Positions 20,680 to 33,600 of a stretch of DNA of 64,000 nt are shown piece by piece. The notes beneath the pieces are model-generated. The model worked only from the letters and a program-made list of their open reading frames with translations. It ran no database searches and was not told where the DNA came from. Both the position numbers and the translations under genes were made by a program. Numbering within the stretch: position 1 is the first letter of the stretch; every line of letters begins with the position of its first letter. The stretch is from NCBI GenBank assembly GCA_033065855.1, contig JAVXUO010003116.1:92001-156000 (forward strand). Reading direction: 5' to 3'. The stretch is from Escallonia rubra (Eukaryota; Streptophyta; Magnoliopsida; Escalloniales; Escalloniaceae).

Positions 20680-23600
20680 ATGGGGAATTGATGTGTGTGT
20701 AGGCACCAGGGGCGGAACCAAGATTTTTTTTTCAGGGGGTGCATAAATTATATCGAATTCACCAAAAAAATTTATTAGTAAAATGGAATGTGATTTCCGG
20801 TGCATGCAAGGGTTTCAATTCAATTTCTTCCTTTCCACAAAAATGGTGCAACAAAAAATGGAAAGAAGAACAAGTTTATGTAGGAACGTAGTTCTCTAGA
20901 ATTGTTTGTGCTTGGAAGGACATGCCCCGACGAGAGAACTGGTAATCATCCCAAAAGAGAAGTACGTACAGGGAGAAGTGATTAGTGTGGAACTCACACC
21001 AAAGCCAAACAAGGCAAAAGAAAGAAACAAATTAAAGACACTACCCAGAGAACTTAAACGGTGCAAAACATCTGGTAGGTGGAAAGCCAATTTGGCTATT
21101 TCCTTTGATTTGGCTCCAAAACTTTTGCTTTGCCTCCAAGCAAATCCACTTCACCTCTTATACATGTATATATGCCATGTGAGTCTCGGATGACACCCTA
21201 GAACACTCACCAACATAGTTCTTCACATCCGAAGCTCTCTCTGTGTTTAGTATTATATCAAATTTCTTGGATACACTGTGATGTTTTAGTCCACATATGT
21301 TGCTATTGTGTGAGCAGAGGAAATCAATAAGAAATTCAAAGAGGTCTTAGATAGGCCAGATGTTAAGCAGAAAATTGATGCCGGAGGGGAGTTGGACCAG
21401 GGGTTGAAGGAAAAATTCGTGCAAGTTCAGGAATTTCTTTGATACACTGTGCAGGTTCACCACATAATTTTGCTATCAAATTTCAAAAGTCAGGGGGTGC
21501 ACTAGCCACCCCTAGTCCTAATCTAGTTCCGTCCTTGGCAGGCACGGTTTCAGCTGCCTCAGTTCCTCCTATGCCAAAGAGCCAGGATGAAATTCTACAA
21601 TCCTGCAACTTGAAGAGCTTTGGTTACGATGAGCTCAGAGTAGCCACCAGGAATTTTCGACCTTGTAGATTGTTGGGAGAAGCGGGTGGTTTTGGTTGTT
21701 TTTTCAAGGGCTGGATCGATGAGAATACATTTACAGCGGCCAGGCCTGGGACTGGCATGGCTATTAACGCGAAGAGACTTAGGCAAGAAGGTTTCCAGGG
21801 TCACAAGGAATGGTTGGTAAGTAAGACTTTCCCTTTTAGGAAGGATTTTCTACAGTTTTAAAAATTAATAGTATCATGCATAATCTTCCATAAGCTGATC
21901 TTATATCGTGAAAGATACTTCTAGATCACATGAGCTTAGTCAAAGCAAAAAACTTCATTGCAATTTACGTAGGTGATATCATCGTGCACTATTGTTGCAC
22001 AAAATCTTCTCATTGTCCATACTCCATAGCATTGCCACCGCCTGTTTCCCCAATGAAACAGACTGCCGAGGCGATGGCATGCGGCATTGCTAACAAAGGT
22101 TTTATTCTAGAACCTTGTCAATCACCTATGTTTGCACTATCCCTGGTCATTCCTGCTATTGATAGATGTTATTGGTGGCATTACTATTAGCAGTTTCAAG
22201 TTTAAACGGATTGGGTAATAATGTGGAGCCTCTAGAATTGCAGGCAGAAATTAATTATCTAGGGCAACTTTCTCATCCCAATCTTGTAAAATTGGTTGGA
22301 TACTGCCTTGAAGATGAGCACCGGCTTCTGGTGTATGAGTTTACGCCCCGATGCAAAGTGGACAATCATCTCTTTAGGAGAGAGTTCTTGTAGTGTCTTT
22401 GGCGCTTTTGAGTACATTCTATCTTAGATGAGGGGCATTTACACTGGCCTCTGGTTCTCATTATTTGTTGTCTTCTTTTAATTACCCGAGTCTGCTTGGT
22501 GCAGGGAGTTCTTACTTCCAACCACTCTCTTGGAACCTACGGATGAGAGTTGCTCTGGGTGCTGCAAAGGGACTTGCATATCTTCACAGTCCAGAAGCAA
22601 AAGTGATATGCATGTTCAAGTCTTCTAACATCTTGATTGATTCTGTATGTCGAACATTTATATGTCGAACACATAAAGTTATGGCTCCCCGGAATTATTC
22701 CTTACAACTTTCACCCTTTTACTACCAGGACTATAATGCAAAGCTTTCTGGTTTTGAGTTGGCCAAGGACAGGTCAGATGATAGGGAAAGCGATGTATTG
22801 CCCCAGCTCATGGGTACCTATGATTATGCAGCACCTGAGTATCTGGCCACAGGTAAACTATGTTCTCAGCTTGTAGTGCGTTTACATTTTGATCTCATCC
22901 CGATTGTTACTATTCCCTTGGATTTACCTGTTGAGCACTTGTAATTATTCTCAATTCCTCACCATGCCACTGTCAAGTGGGAATAGATATTTAATTTCAG
23001 TCATAGGCATTAACCCATGTGTGCCAAAAGTAACTCTGAAACAATTCGGAGAGGTTTGGTGTACTTAAATTTTCTGGATATCTTGTTTTCTCTTTCTGAA
23101 ATTTCCAAGCACTGGTTTTCCGGCTATCTAAGTTATTAGGATACTGAGCCTTCAGCCTTGGCTTTTCCCGTTTATGGTTTTGTTACATATATGGCTCTGA
23201 AGTTCCGTCTCAGAGATGCTCTCCATTTTAGATGTTCATCTCCTCCCCAACAAAATGAGAAAATAATAGGAAAGGTCCCAACACAAATGAAAACATCTCT
23301 AGGCTCATTCATTTGGCTTTGGCTACACTATCAGACATCACATCCGACTAATTTAACTGTATACTTGCTGCCACATTCCGTGAATTTCCATTCTGGACTG
23401 AATCGACCAATCTGTCCCTTCTGATCCTGAGTTCAATCTCTTCTTATCAAGGTCATTTAACTGCAAGAAGCGACGTGTACAGTTTTGGGGTCGTTCTCCT
23501 CGAGATGTTGACTGGCCGACGAGCGGTGGACACAAACCGTCCACAGGGGGAACACAACCTTGTTATGTGGGCAAAGCCTTGCCTGACCAGCAAACGAAAG

Positions 23601-23809
23601 ATTTTCAAGGTCATGGATGCACGAATTGAAGGCCAATACTCGTTGGTCGGAGCAGTTAAAGCTGCTACTATTGCAGTCAAATGCCTTTCAACGGAACCCA
23701 AATTACGGCCCAGTATGGTTGAGGTGGTAGAAGCATTGGAGCAGCTTCAGGATTTGAAGGACTATGGAAGTGTTAGAAGTGAATCGGTCAAGAGGCATCC
23801 ATTGAGATA
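20680..23809 (+). pseudogene. PBL/RLCK-VII kinase gene, disrupted
   Basis: Five exons match PBS1-like cytoplasmic kinases of plant immunity and growth signalling: 20680-20706 plus 21546-21816, 22244-22380, 22505-22644, 22729-22852 and 23452-23809. Recognisable pieces are [68 protein letters not shown] and [20 protein letters not shown]. Damage is extensive. A single extra A after codon 3 (20691) turns the start, which would read MGNC (N-myristoylation type), into MGN-stop. An 831-bp hAT element splits exon 1. The glycine loop reads GEAGGFG and VAVK reads INAK. The exon 2 donor has no GT. The HRD-type motif YRDFK is CMFK (22609-22620), losing the catalytic Asp. DFG is GFE (22750-22758). Yet exons 2-5 remain free of stops. 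It is best called a pseudogene; a transcribed pseudokinase is possible. Confidence 0.9.
20707..21537. mobile_element. hAT-like element B, inserted in exon 1 of the PBL gene
   Basis: Ends CAGGGGCGGAACCAAG and GGTTCCGTCCTTG-like (CTAGTTCCGTCCTTG) with subterminal TCAGGGGGTGC on both sides. The borders are GTAGGCAC (20699-20706) and GCAGGCAC (21538-21545), 8 bases with one mismatch. It shares family features with 10230-11033 and 24482-25979. A 40-codon stretch rich in Lys/Glu (about 21316-21440, containing EEINKKFKEVLDRPDVKQK) is unexplained; it may be cargo. Confidence 0.85.
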
Positions 23810-24473
23810 ATGAAGCTTTCCTGCTTCTTTCAGGATTTCAGTTTCGCCTTCCAAAAACAGAAAACAGTACGTACAGATGGTCTTAGGAAGAACAAGGAAC
23901 ATTTACTACATTGTATCAAACTGTATCTGTATCAAGTGCACTATGTGGTCGATTGGTGTACAGCTCTTATTTTGACCATACATATAAGAAACAAGAAGAG
24001 GAAGATGAAATTTTCGTTTTGACAGTTTTCACGGGCCATAATATTTTACCTGAGAATCTCTTCACTGAGGTAAACGGATCTTAGGCTGCTTGATATCTGC
24101 CATTGTGTGCATCAAGTTGAACCATTTGTTTTGAACTGACTTGGGTCTATACTTGCATCAGTTCTGCATCGATAGTCCAAATTTGAAACTGATTTATAGG
24201 AAGAGGAAAGGGGCTTTGGGCAAGCCTCATTGGCAGAGACCCCAGGGTACTAGTCATTGTAAGTTATAGTGGTATGAGTGACAACCCAACATCTAGGCTT
24301 TAGCAACACACAGAACATGCAGAAAAGATGGAGTGGTATAAACTTAACAAGAGAAAACTAAGATAACAAGAGCAATGAAGTGTAGTCTTCTATTTCTATA
24401 TCTTTCTCCTCGCTTTTGACTCCTATTTCAACCGAGCACGCACGTGAATTTTTTTTTCAGTGTAACAGCAATA
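23810..24473. other. 3' flank of the PBL pseudogene
   Basis: No gene recognised. It probably contains the former 3' untranslated region. Confidence 0.4.
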
Positions 24474-24877
24474 GATATAACCAGCGGCGGAGCAGGATTT
24501 CATCCCAGGGGGTGCTAAATATATATCGAAATTAATAATTTTTTTTATTAGTAAAATAGCAACAACAAAAAAAGGTGCATTTTTCGACAAAACACAAAAA
24601 AATACAAAAAAACATCCAAAAAGTCTTATTTAATTTCATGAGAGCTACTAATTTGGTTTCTTTTTATAGTACTTATCCATTCTGAAAATAAAACACATTT
24701 TATTTTCAATATCAATCCATCAATTATCAATCAAATAACCTAATTAATCAAAAATATTTTATTCTTTTACTTTTTCAGTCATGTTTCATTATTGCGTTAA
24801 CCTAATTTCAACCCACCATTCAACTAAATCACACATTCGATATCTCAATCCAATTGGGTCCCATCCTCCATCAATCT

Positions 24878-25240
24878 CAATATCTCAATGCTAAACATTA
24901 ACCATAATCAATATCTCAATATCTCAAGATTATCCATAATCAATATTAAACATTAATCATAATCAATATCTCAAGATTATCCATAATCAATGTTAAACAT
25001 TAACCATAATCAATATCTCAAGATTATTCATAATCAATGTTAAACATTAATCATAATCAATGCGCAAGATTATCCATAATCAATGCTAAACATTAACCAT
25101 AATCAATGCTCAACATTATCCATAATCAATTGATTCAATTCTCAAGATTATCCATAATCAATGCTAAACATTAACCATAATCAATGCTCAACATTATCCA
25201 TAATCAATTGATTCAATTCAATGCTCAAGATTATCCATAA
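24878..25240. repeat. AT-rich minisatellite inside hAT-like element C
   Basis: Repeats built from TCAAGATTATCCATAATCAA and TGCTAAACATTAACCATAA in varying combination, with a higher-order ~47-bp period and about seven rounds. Confidence 0.85.
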
Positions 25241-25439
25241 TCCATTCCTAATTTCAGCTATGATACTAAAAAGATAACAAACAAATTTTAGAGAGATGGC
25301 AACTAGATTAAGTCAATGAAAGGTGAAATTAAAGTTTGGAAGTCGGAACATACTTGTCACCGAGTCGCCGCCCGCCGCTCGCCGGAGTTCTTGGCCGCCG
25401 GTGGACTGTTGGAGTGAAGACTGAAGACCGAAGTCGCTG

Positions 25440-25810
25440 TCGGCGTAGATCCTGGGTCAGTGGGTCGTCGCCGACTCGCCGTCGGCGTAGATCCGGGGTC
25501 AGTGGGTCGTCGCCGACTCGCCGTCGGCGTAGATCCGGGGTCAGTGGGTCGTCGCCGACTCGCCGTCGGCGTAGATCTAGAAAATGAGAGAGAGCTGAAG
25601 TGAGGCGCCGAAGTGGGTTCGTGGGTGCCGGAGTGAGCCGAAGTGGGTTCGTGGCTGCCGGAGTGAGGCGCCGGCCGCGCCGTGAAGCTTAGTTGGTCAC
25701 CGGTCGGTGAGAAGAGAGTCAGATCAGAGAGAGAGCCGAAGCCGTCGCGGGTTCGTGGCTGCCGGAGTGAGGCGCCGGCCGCGCCGTGAAGCTTAGTCGG
25801 TCGCCGGTCG
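25440..25810. repeat. GC-rich tandem repeats inside hAT-like element C
   Basis: A 42-bp unit (CGCCGTCGGCGTAGATCC..GGTCAGTGGGTCGTCGCC) occurs three times at 25435-25575. A ~60-bp unit (GGAGTGAGGCGCCGGCCGCG) occurs at 25650 and 25763. The open frame across the first set is repeat-derived and not a gene. Confidence 0.85.
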
Positions 25811-25987
25811 ATGTCTCGGTCGGTGAGAAGTTGACTGAGAAGAGAGAGACACTCAGATCAGAGAGAGAGAGTCGAAAAAGTGTGAAAATTATGGAAAAAT
25901 ACTATATATATATTATTATTTTTTCAAAATCTGAGGGGGGGCTATAGCCCCCTCTCGTACAACTGTAGCTCCGCCCCTGGATATAAC

Positions 25988-27658
25988 ATAGTGTAACCAA
26001 CGGGTGAGATGGAGAGATTCCGAAAAAATGAGGGGTCAAAGTTTTGTTGCTATTTTATCTTATTTATTGATTACACTATGTCACTACTGCGAGTATGTGA
26101 CAGTTACATATAAGCTTATTGGGCCTTGCAACGAGAGAGAGAGAGGGACCTTAAAGGTCGATGCATGGAATAAGCAAAGAAATTTACCTTGTCTGTGAGT
26201 TTTGAAAATGAAAGAAAGGAATTAAAATGGAAAAACGCCATCATTTTGGGTTTATATGTCTTGTAGTATATCAAATTAAAATACTGTTTTACTCTTGTTC
26301 AATTCAAGAATTTTTGTAGTTTTCAATACTCTACCCTTCTCAAGTGATAGTGTGGTTGTATGCAAAGGGTAATGTTCTCAACCACGAGTAGCTACTGAAT
26401 TGGAGTGGGGAGTGCTGTAAATGTAATTGAAAAGTGGTGTGAGGCTGTGCATCTTCCAGCTTAGAAGTGTTGTGCTAAGAAAAGGCTGCAAATGTATTTT
26501 AGTGATAAAAATTTTTGTTTACACATTCTAACAATAACCGTAAAAAGACTTTTAGCAACCATCTTTTCCGGCTAAACCAATGTTGCATTTTGGATATCGT
26601 TGCCTGGTCAAATACCACAAATATCGTAATGCGAGTGAGGTTTAAGCCACCTTTGGGCTCTTTTGTGATCTATATCGGAGTTCTCCAAACAATTGTGCTT
26701 AATTTATCTACAAGGGGAGAAGAAATTACTAGTCCACCCCCTGCTCAATCAAGACCACTTCGTAGCTGTTAATACTCTGGTTCCGTGATAAGGTCCAAAG
26801 AATAACAGCGTGTGTAACCCACAAATCAATCGATGTATTGAATAACATAAATTTCTCTTTTCTACTTGACATGTTTACTATTTTGTTATTTAGAATTCAG
26901 TCAATCAAATGAATTTCACTTTTTTTTCTCTCTTTCATGTCAATCTCTTCCACCTACAAATTTTTATCAGTAGTTTTGCTCTACAACCAATTCGTACGAT
27001 TTTTTCAAAACTCTCTCCCAAATTAATGTCTCCCCCTCTAATCTTAATTAATCTCTTAACTTTTATTTTTTAGGCAAGCTCAATATTCTCCGGCAGTTGT
27101 TCTCTTTAATAATCGTAATCTCCCTCGTTTTAGTTCAATACAAGTCCTATACATTTTTATCTCTTATTTTGAATTTTTTTAATTTTTAATATCTGTTTAT
27201 TTTCTTCTTGGTGACTTTTATTAATAAAAATTAATATACGGTTTATTATTCGTATTATTATTATCTGAAAGAGATTATTTACTATTTTATGCACTGTTTT
27301 ACTTTTTTATTTGTTGCTAAAAGACAAATGAATTGTTACTCAACTTCATTTTTAATGACAAAAACTTATATAAAAAGGTAAAAATAACATTTTTGTTATT
27401 TTTATTGTTATTACTTATTACCAATTTTCTAAATTTCATTTATGCATACAAATATGAACTTCATTTTTTTTATAAATGTTTCTCCTTTTTCGAATTAGTG
27501 TAAAAAAAAATAATATATGGAGCAATCGTTCCCCAGAGATATCGGAAAGGATAATATCGTCTTTTCGACAAGCTGGTGAGGTTTAGGCGCCACCGACCAT
27601 CGGAGTTCTTTCATTTTCTCGCAGAGAGCGAGATAGAGAGCTCGAATCACCACCGTCA
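25988..27658. other. Upstream region of the RlmN-like gene
   Basis: Strongly AT-rich non-coding DNA (26800-27520). No clear TATA box was identified. The GC-rich leader from about 27540 to 27658 probably contains the transcription start. Confidence 0.45.
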
Positions 27659-30600
27659 ATGGCGCTACTGCAGTACATGTGCTCCTTGCCACTCGCACGT
27701 GCCGTGCGGTCACGTGCCCTCACTGTCCCGTCCCGCTCCGTCACCGCCGTCCCTTCCCTCGGAAAGGCCTCCGGTACCGACCCCCGCGTGCTCCTCGGCC
27801 TGTCGGAGCCGGAGCTCCAGCAACTCGCCGTCGATTTCGGTCAGGTATGAGCACTTTTATAAACTCCACACTTGATGAAAGTTGCACCTGTTTGGCTGCT
27901 CAATTTTACTTGCTGTTGTGATTGTAGCAAAGTTATAGAGGGAAGCAGCTTCATCAACTCCTATACAAGAGGAAGGTCAAAGATATTGAGGATTTCAGTC
28001 ATTGTAAGTCTCAATTTTGCGCTTCGTAGTTTCTGTTCACTCTGACTTTTTGCGAATTCTCAGGACAGAATTTGTGCACCTTTGAACCAAACTCAAATAG
28101 TAACTGCTGAGCATATAACAATGATTTGACAAGTCAAAGTAGGGCCAAAAACTACAAGAAAGTAAATGTTTACACGTTCGTTTTATCCTGAAATTTCGGA
28201 TAGAGTCAAAAGGGGCAAAAGCCGCTAAACCAATAAAAAGGAGAGGAGTATGAAAAACGGAGTACATTTTATTTTATACTTTGTTTTTGTTCTTAACTGA
28301 TCTATGTTTTAGTAATATTTGTGAACTGTATTGTGGAATTTGGGGAATAGTGCCGTTAGCGTTCAGGAATGATCTGCTAGAAGCTGGGTGGACGGTTGGG
28401 AGGTCGCCGGTTCATCGGTCGGTTACTGCAGCTGATGGCACGGTCAAGGTATTAACAAAAAGTTTCCATTTGTTAACTACATTTTTTGGATTATAAGATA
28501 CTTCATTTCAAGTAAGAGAGGCTGCTTGGATGTCACTAGAATGTAAATGTTCCACGTGTATGTTCTTTGGTCACATTTTGGAAATTTATAGCTAGATAAA
28601 TTCCATTTAATTGTGTGCATCAAAAAGTCCATTATGTTCTATTCCTTGACTACTTTTTTATTTGTTCAAATTTAAGAAGTTGTTTGTACAGACTAGTGTT
28701 TAGGGCTATATGACTGTGTCTGGAATTAGAAGTAGATCCGAAATCCCAGATTCATTTTATAGTTTTTTTTTACCGATAAAGCTCGGGTTGAGTCACGATA
28801 GAAGAAGCATTTCCAGTAAAAAAGAACTATTCCATATTTTTGAATCAAGTACAACCTGTGTGGATTATTGATAAGTTGAGAATTTGGATAACTGCGGAGC
28901 CCTGAAGGACTACGTTGTGTAATAGGCAAAAGTAGTAGTGTTGATTGGTGTTAAAGTTGCTGGCGGTACTGATTTGTGTGGGTGGAAGTGAAAATCGTGT
29001 TGTCGGTTTTAGAAATTGGTGTAGTAGTGATTGCATTATGGGCCAAGCAAGTATGCAAGGTTCAAGTTCCGCTCGTCCAAGCATTAAAGCATTAGCTTTT
29101 GGTTATATGAGAGTTTGGATTCATTCTGCTCAAGGAATACATTGTGGTAGTTCAGCTGGTAAAGGTCCTTGGCGTTCTATCAAGTCTTGGGGTCAGTTAG
29201 CGGTACATCCGGGAGGGGGTTGTGGGGGTGGAGGAAGAGGGGAAGGGGAGGCTACTCTCCAATGTATGTCGGGCCGAAGTGGCATCGGATAAACCAAAAT
29301 GCCAAAAGAACTCAAATAGTTAATTTTCCATTTCTTCCTTATGGGGAGACACCTTACCCCCTTTTTTTTTTTTTGGTGGTGGCGGGATGGAGGAGGGGGG
29401 ACTTAAAGTAGAGAATGCAACGAAATATCATACATATCATGTGTGACAGTAAAGTCAACAATAAGTTGAAATTTAACATCTACCCTAGATATTTCTCAGA
29501 AGTTCATCTTGGTGTTTCCTTTCTCTTTTCCCCACCCTTGAATGTTAATTTTCTCCTGCAACTAGAGAAAATACTTCCTTTCAAGGCTCAGGGAAGAGGT
29601 AAACCAGACCCTCAAATGCAGCTATGTGAAGTATAAACAACTTAATGCCGTTCTTATATTTGATAGGCAATGTAATAGGGATTTCGTTGAATACATTGTT
29701 GAGAGTAAGACTTAAATGGTGTGAACATCCGTTTCTAGTTTCAATAAGACTTACCTTCATCAAGTTGACAAGTTCATATGGCAATGCGGGTCATTATGGC
29801 TTCTATGCAATAGAAGCACAATAAAGATTGTGTAGTGCATGCCTGCAAATCAAAAGTTCTACAGTTAGTTTAGCTGGGGTTCAGACACTGGCACTGTCAT
29901 TAAAGTAGCTGTAATCATGCTCTTACCTTGAAAGAAAACATTGAAGGAAAAGAAGAAATCACTTTGAAAAAGTAGCGGAAGATGCTAGCGCTACATTTTT
30001 ATATAACACTGTCGAGCTTTCTCCAGAAAATGCTTTGTAATGTAAATTAAAGCTGGAGGTAAGTCCTTTAGCACTGTTGTAACATTTGATTACCTTAGAA
30101 CTTTGTGTTTTGCGTATATATTGTCGTCGTTACTTCGTTTTGAACATTAATGTCCAGATGAGATAAGGCCAAGAAGTTTGGGCCAAAGGGATGTACTTTC
30201 TTTGCCTTCGGGGTGGATTAGGAATGTGTTTAATCCGCTTTGGTCCAAACTTCTTTAGCAGTGAGAGGATTTATGTCCATAGTTGAAACGAGTCCAGTAC
30301 ACAGCAGCTTAGGGGTGATGATTCAACATAAACAATAGTGAAAAAGATATCTACACCAATGTCCTTGCATTAATGGATCTTGGGCTTTGTGGAGTAAATT
30401 TTCCTACTTTTGGCTTCTGCTGCAGTTACTCTTAAAACTGGAAGACAATCGGCTGATCGAAACTGTAGGCATACCAGTAGAAGATGATAAAGGTTCAGTA
30501 CGCCTTACGGCATGCGTCTCATCGCAGGTGACCTTTTGTTCAAAGAACCACCAGCACAGCCTCATTTTCGATGTTAATGCTGTATATTTTTCTTCCTGCA

Positions 30601-33600
30601 CTTAATTGAATTGCATCTTTGTTGATGCACTTTGTGAGTTGTCTTGAACATCGCCTTTTCTTGCTTGCTTGTGTGCTTTTCTTATCTAGGTAGGCTGCCC
30701 ATTGCGCTGCTCATTTTGTGCTACTGGCAAAGGGGGTTTCTCAAGAAACCTGAAGCGTCATGAGATTGTTGAGCAGGTTTGTTATCGTTATTTTGAGGCA
30801 ATTTTGTTGGGCGGGTCTCTCTTTCTCTATATACTGGAGAGCATTCAAACAAGCTTCTAGTACTTGTACCATTATTGCATATTACATTTTGCTTCTGTAT
30901 TTTGTATTTGTAGGTCTTGGCAATAGAGGAGGTCTTCAAGCACAGGGTTACTAATGTAGTGTTTATGGGAATGGGTGAGCCAATGTTGAACCTGAAAGAA
31001 GTTCTTGGGGCACATCAGTGCTTGAATAAGGTCCATTTACGGCTCTCCAACGCACATCATCGTTGCTCCATTTGGTCTGTGTGCGAGGGGGGGGGGGGGG
31101 GAGAATTGTTTTGGGTAGTAAAAAAATTTCTACTCTTTTATGCACATCATGGTTGCTCAATTTGGTCTGTGTGTGTGTGCGCGTGAGAGAGAGCTTTTTT
31201 ATCAGCATTTGGTTAATTTGTTTCAGTTGTCAAACATTTACAACTCTCTTATGCACATCATGGTTGCTCAATTTGGTCTATCACATATAAATGAGAGAGG
31301 GAGGGTGGGTGGGTTTCGAGGACTACTAAATGTGGTCAATTTTGTAAGTTAACTTCATGGATTTGTGTGAAAACAATGTGTCGAAATATGTTCTCACACT
31401 GTTTATCGTGAATAATAGTCATACCTTAACAATGTCAATTAGCTTACCTTTAGCATAGACACTTCAGGCCCAATCGAGCATTTCTCTTTTTTCACCTTCC
31501 CCATGGTGAGGTGATAAATTCTTGTTAGTGAACTGTTACGTCATTCTTGTCTGGCATGGAGCGATGGATATGTCCTGCATCACTATCCGTTGCTGTTGTA
31601 GCCAATATCTTGCGACTAGTTTAGAGAATAGCTTTCTCCAATGATTTTCTTTGCACATTTTCTTGAAATGGAAAGAATACCCAGTGTTTGGGACATAATA
31701 AATACGTCCTTCAACTCTGGTTCCAATATCACATTATTATGGTCATCTCTGGTAGGAAACTGAGCATAATGTGCTTATTGAACTAGATCGCCCTGACCCA
31801 GAATTATCACCTAGTAATGGTTTTCGAGGATTTGCCGTAAAATGCGACTGCTTTTGGGGTTGGAGAAACAAAAGCACGTTTGAGTTGAGTACTACCCGTG
31901 AAGAAATTATACCCGCCTGGTCCTTTCCCTAGTGGGTGGTGCGAGCTTATACGTGACAATGGATTGTCTCTTGGCGTGGTGCTCTGGCTCCTAAGTGCTT
32001 GTGTGTGGGTTCAAGAAAGCCCTGAACAGATCTGAAGTCTTCCATCGATCTTATTAATAGCAGGCCATCGGGCATCCAAAACCCACCTTCCCTGGCCCTC
32101 GCTCAATTTATGCAAGAAGCGAGTGGGCAATTATTGGGAGATTAAGTTAAACCCATACTTCTCGTCTATGTCACTTCTATGCTGATTGGGCTACAAACTA
32201 CACCTTAACTCTCCAGTTAGAATCACTATTCTGCAAGCTGCCTCTGGGTCTGGGAGATTTGCTGATAGTGGACTCAGCTGGCATAGCTAGGCCGCTTGTC
32301 ATCCTGTCCCGAGTTAGATTTTTTTGGAGTGATGGTATTAGAATGAAAACAATCAATGATCTATAGAGCTCTTACGGCGTTGATTTTGAGCATTGCATAC
32401 CCCGCATAATTGATGTACATGTGTCACTATACCATCATTTTGCTCATATGTAGCCTTTAGTTGGAGATATTTTCTGACAGAAGAGGGAATAAGTTTCAAA
32501 TACGAGTTGTCATTGTGAAATGGTTCAGTCATCACAGATTTTTTAGCATAATTTCTCCATAAATTCATATTTCCTTGCACACAATAAACGTGCCTCTGAG
32601 GGGAACATGTGAGCATGATAAGCTTATTAAAGTACATCCGAGTTTATCCTTATTTCGTTTATTTCAGTATTAAACTAGATTGGAATGACCCAGGAATATT
32701 GCCTAGTGATTTCTTTTGGTGGATTGCCAAAATTTTACTGTTACATGCAGATTTAATCAAATTTTTTGACTTAACAGATTGTAATGAATTGAAAACAAAC
32801 TTTCTTTGGCTGTAATTTGAATGACGTCAAAATAATTGGCTTTCAACAACGTATGTATTGAGTCTCAGCTTAACATGATGTATAATCTGTGTCTTAAGGA
32901 TGTGCAAATTGGTCAAAGGATGATTACAATATCCACTGTTGGAGTTCCAAACACAATAAAAAGGCTGGCTGCTCATAAACTTCAGTCCACGTTGGCTGTT
33001 AGGTATGTATACATCTCCTTCATGTCAGTTGTCTCTGAGCCTCAGGTATTTGTAATTTGGCATATCATTGGCATATTTTTCTTCTATTAACTACTGTTAA
33101 AGGAAGTTTCTGGCTACTTAGTGTTAGGGAGCGATTGGGAGGGAGGGTTAGTAGCATATTCTGAATTTTCCTGTTCAGAAGAGTGAAACTTGTGTTTTTC
33201 ACCTTAGGATTTGGATCCATAAATACTTATACTTGATGACTGGATATCCTGCATCATTTTCGAGCCTTTTAGCGCTCTAATTGATGCCCATAACCCAAAG
33301 GTTCTTGCACTATGTATGACTTAAAATTCTTGGAAATGTGGCATGCTCTTTTGATGATCTGTTTTTCTTAAGTTTTTCCATGTCATGGCATTCTCCAGTT
33401 CCTTTTTCTCTTTTTTTTTTTCCCCTATTCCCCCCTCACCTTCTTCTTTTGGTTTAACTCAGCCTTCATGCCCCAAACCAGAAATTAAGAGAAACAATTG
33501 TGCCTAGCGCCAAGTCCTACCCCTTGGATGCAATTATGAAAGACTGTAGGGACTACTTCCTTGAAACCAATCGCCGGGTATCCTTTGAGTATACGCTTTT

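Larger units (their letters stand above)
24482..25979. mobile_element. hAT-like element C, perfect 8-bp TSD
   Basis: Ends CAGCGGCGGAGCAGG and GTAGCTCCGCCCCTG with subterminal CCAGGGGGTGCTAAA and GGGGGGCTATAGCCCCC. The borders are GATATAAC at 24474-24481 and 25980-25987. The left half holds an AT-rich minisatellite and the right half (25340-25880) GC-rich repeated cargo. No transposase is present. Confidence 0.92.

Noticed and set aside
24878-25240. Regular repeat array that could suggest CRISPR
   Set aside because: Plant DNA; repeats are degenerate and abut without unique spacers.
25336-25587. Arg/Ser-rich 83-codon frame
   Set aside because: Encoded entirely by the 42-bp tandem repeat.
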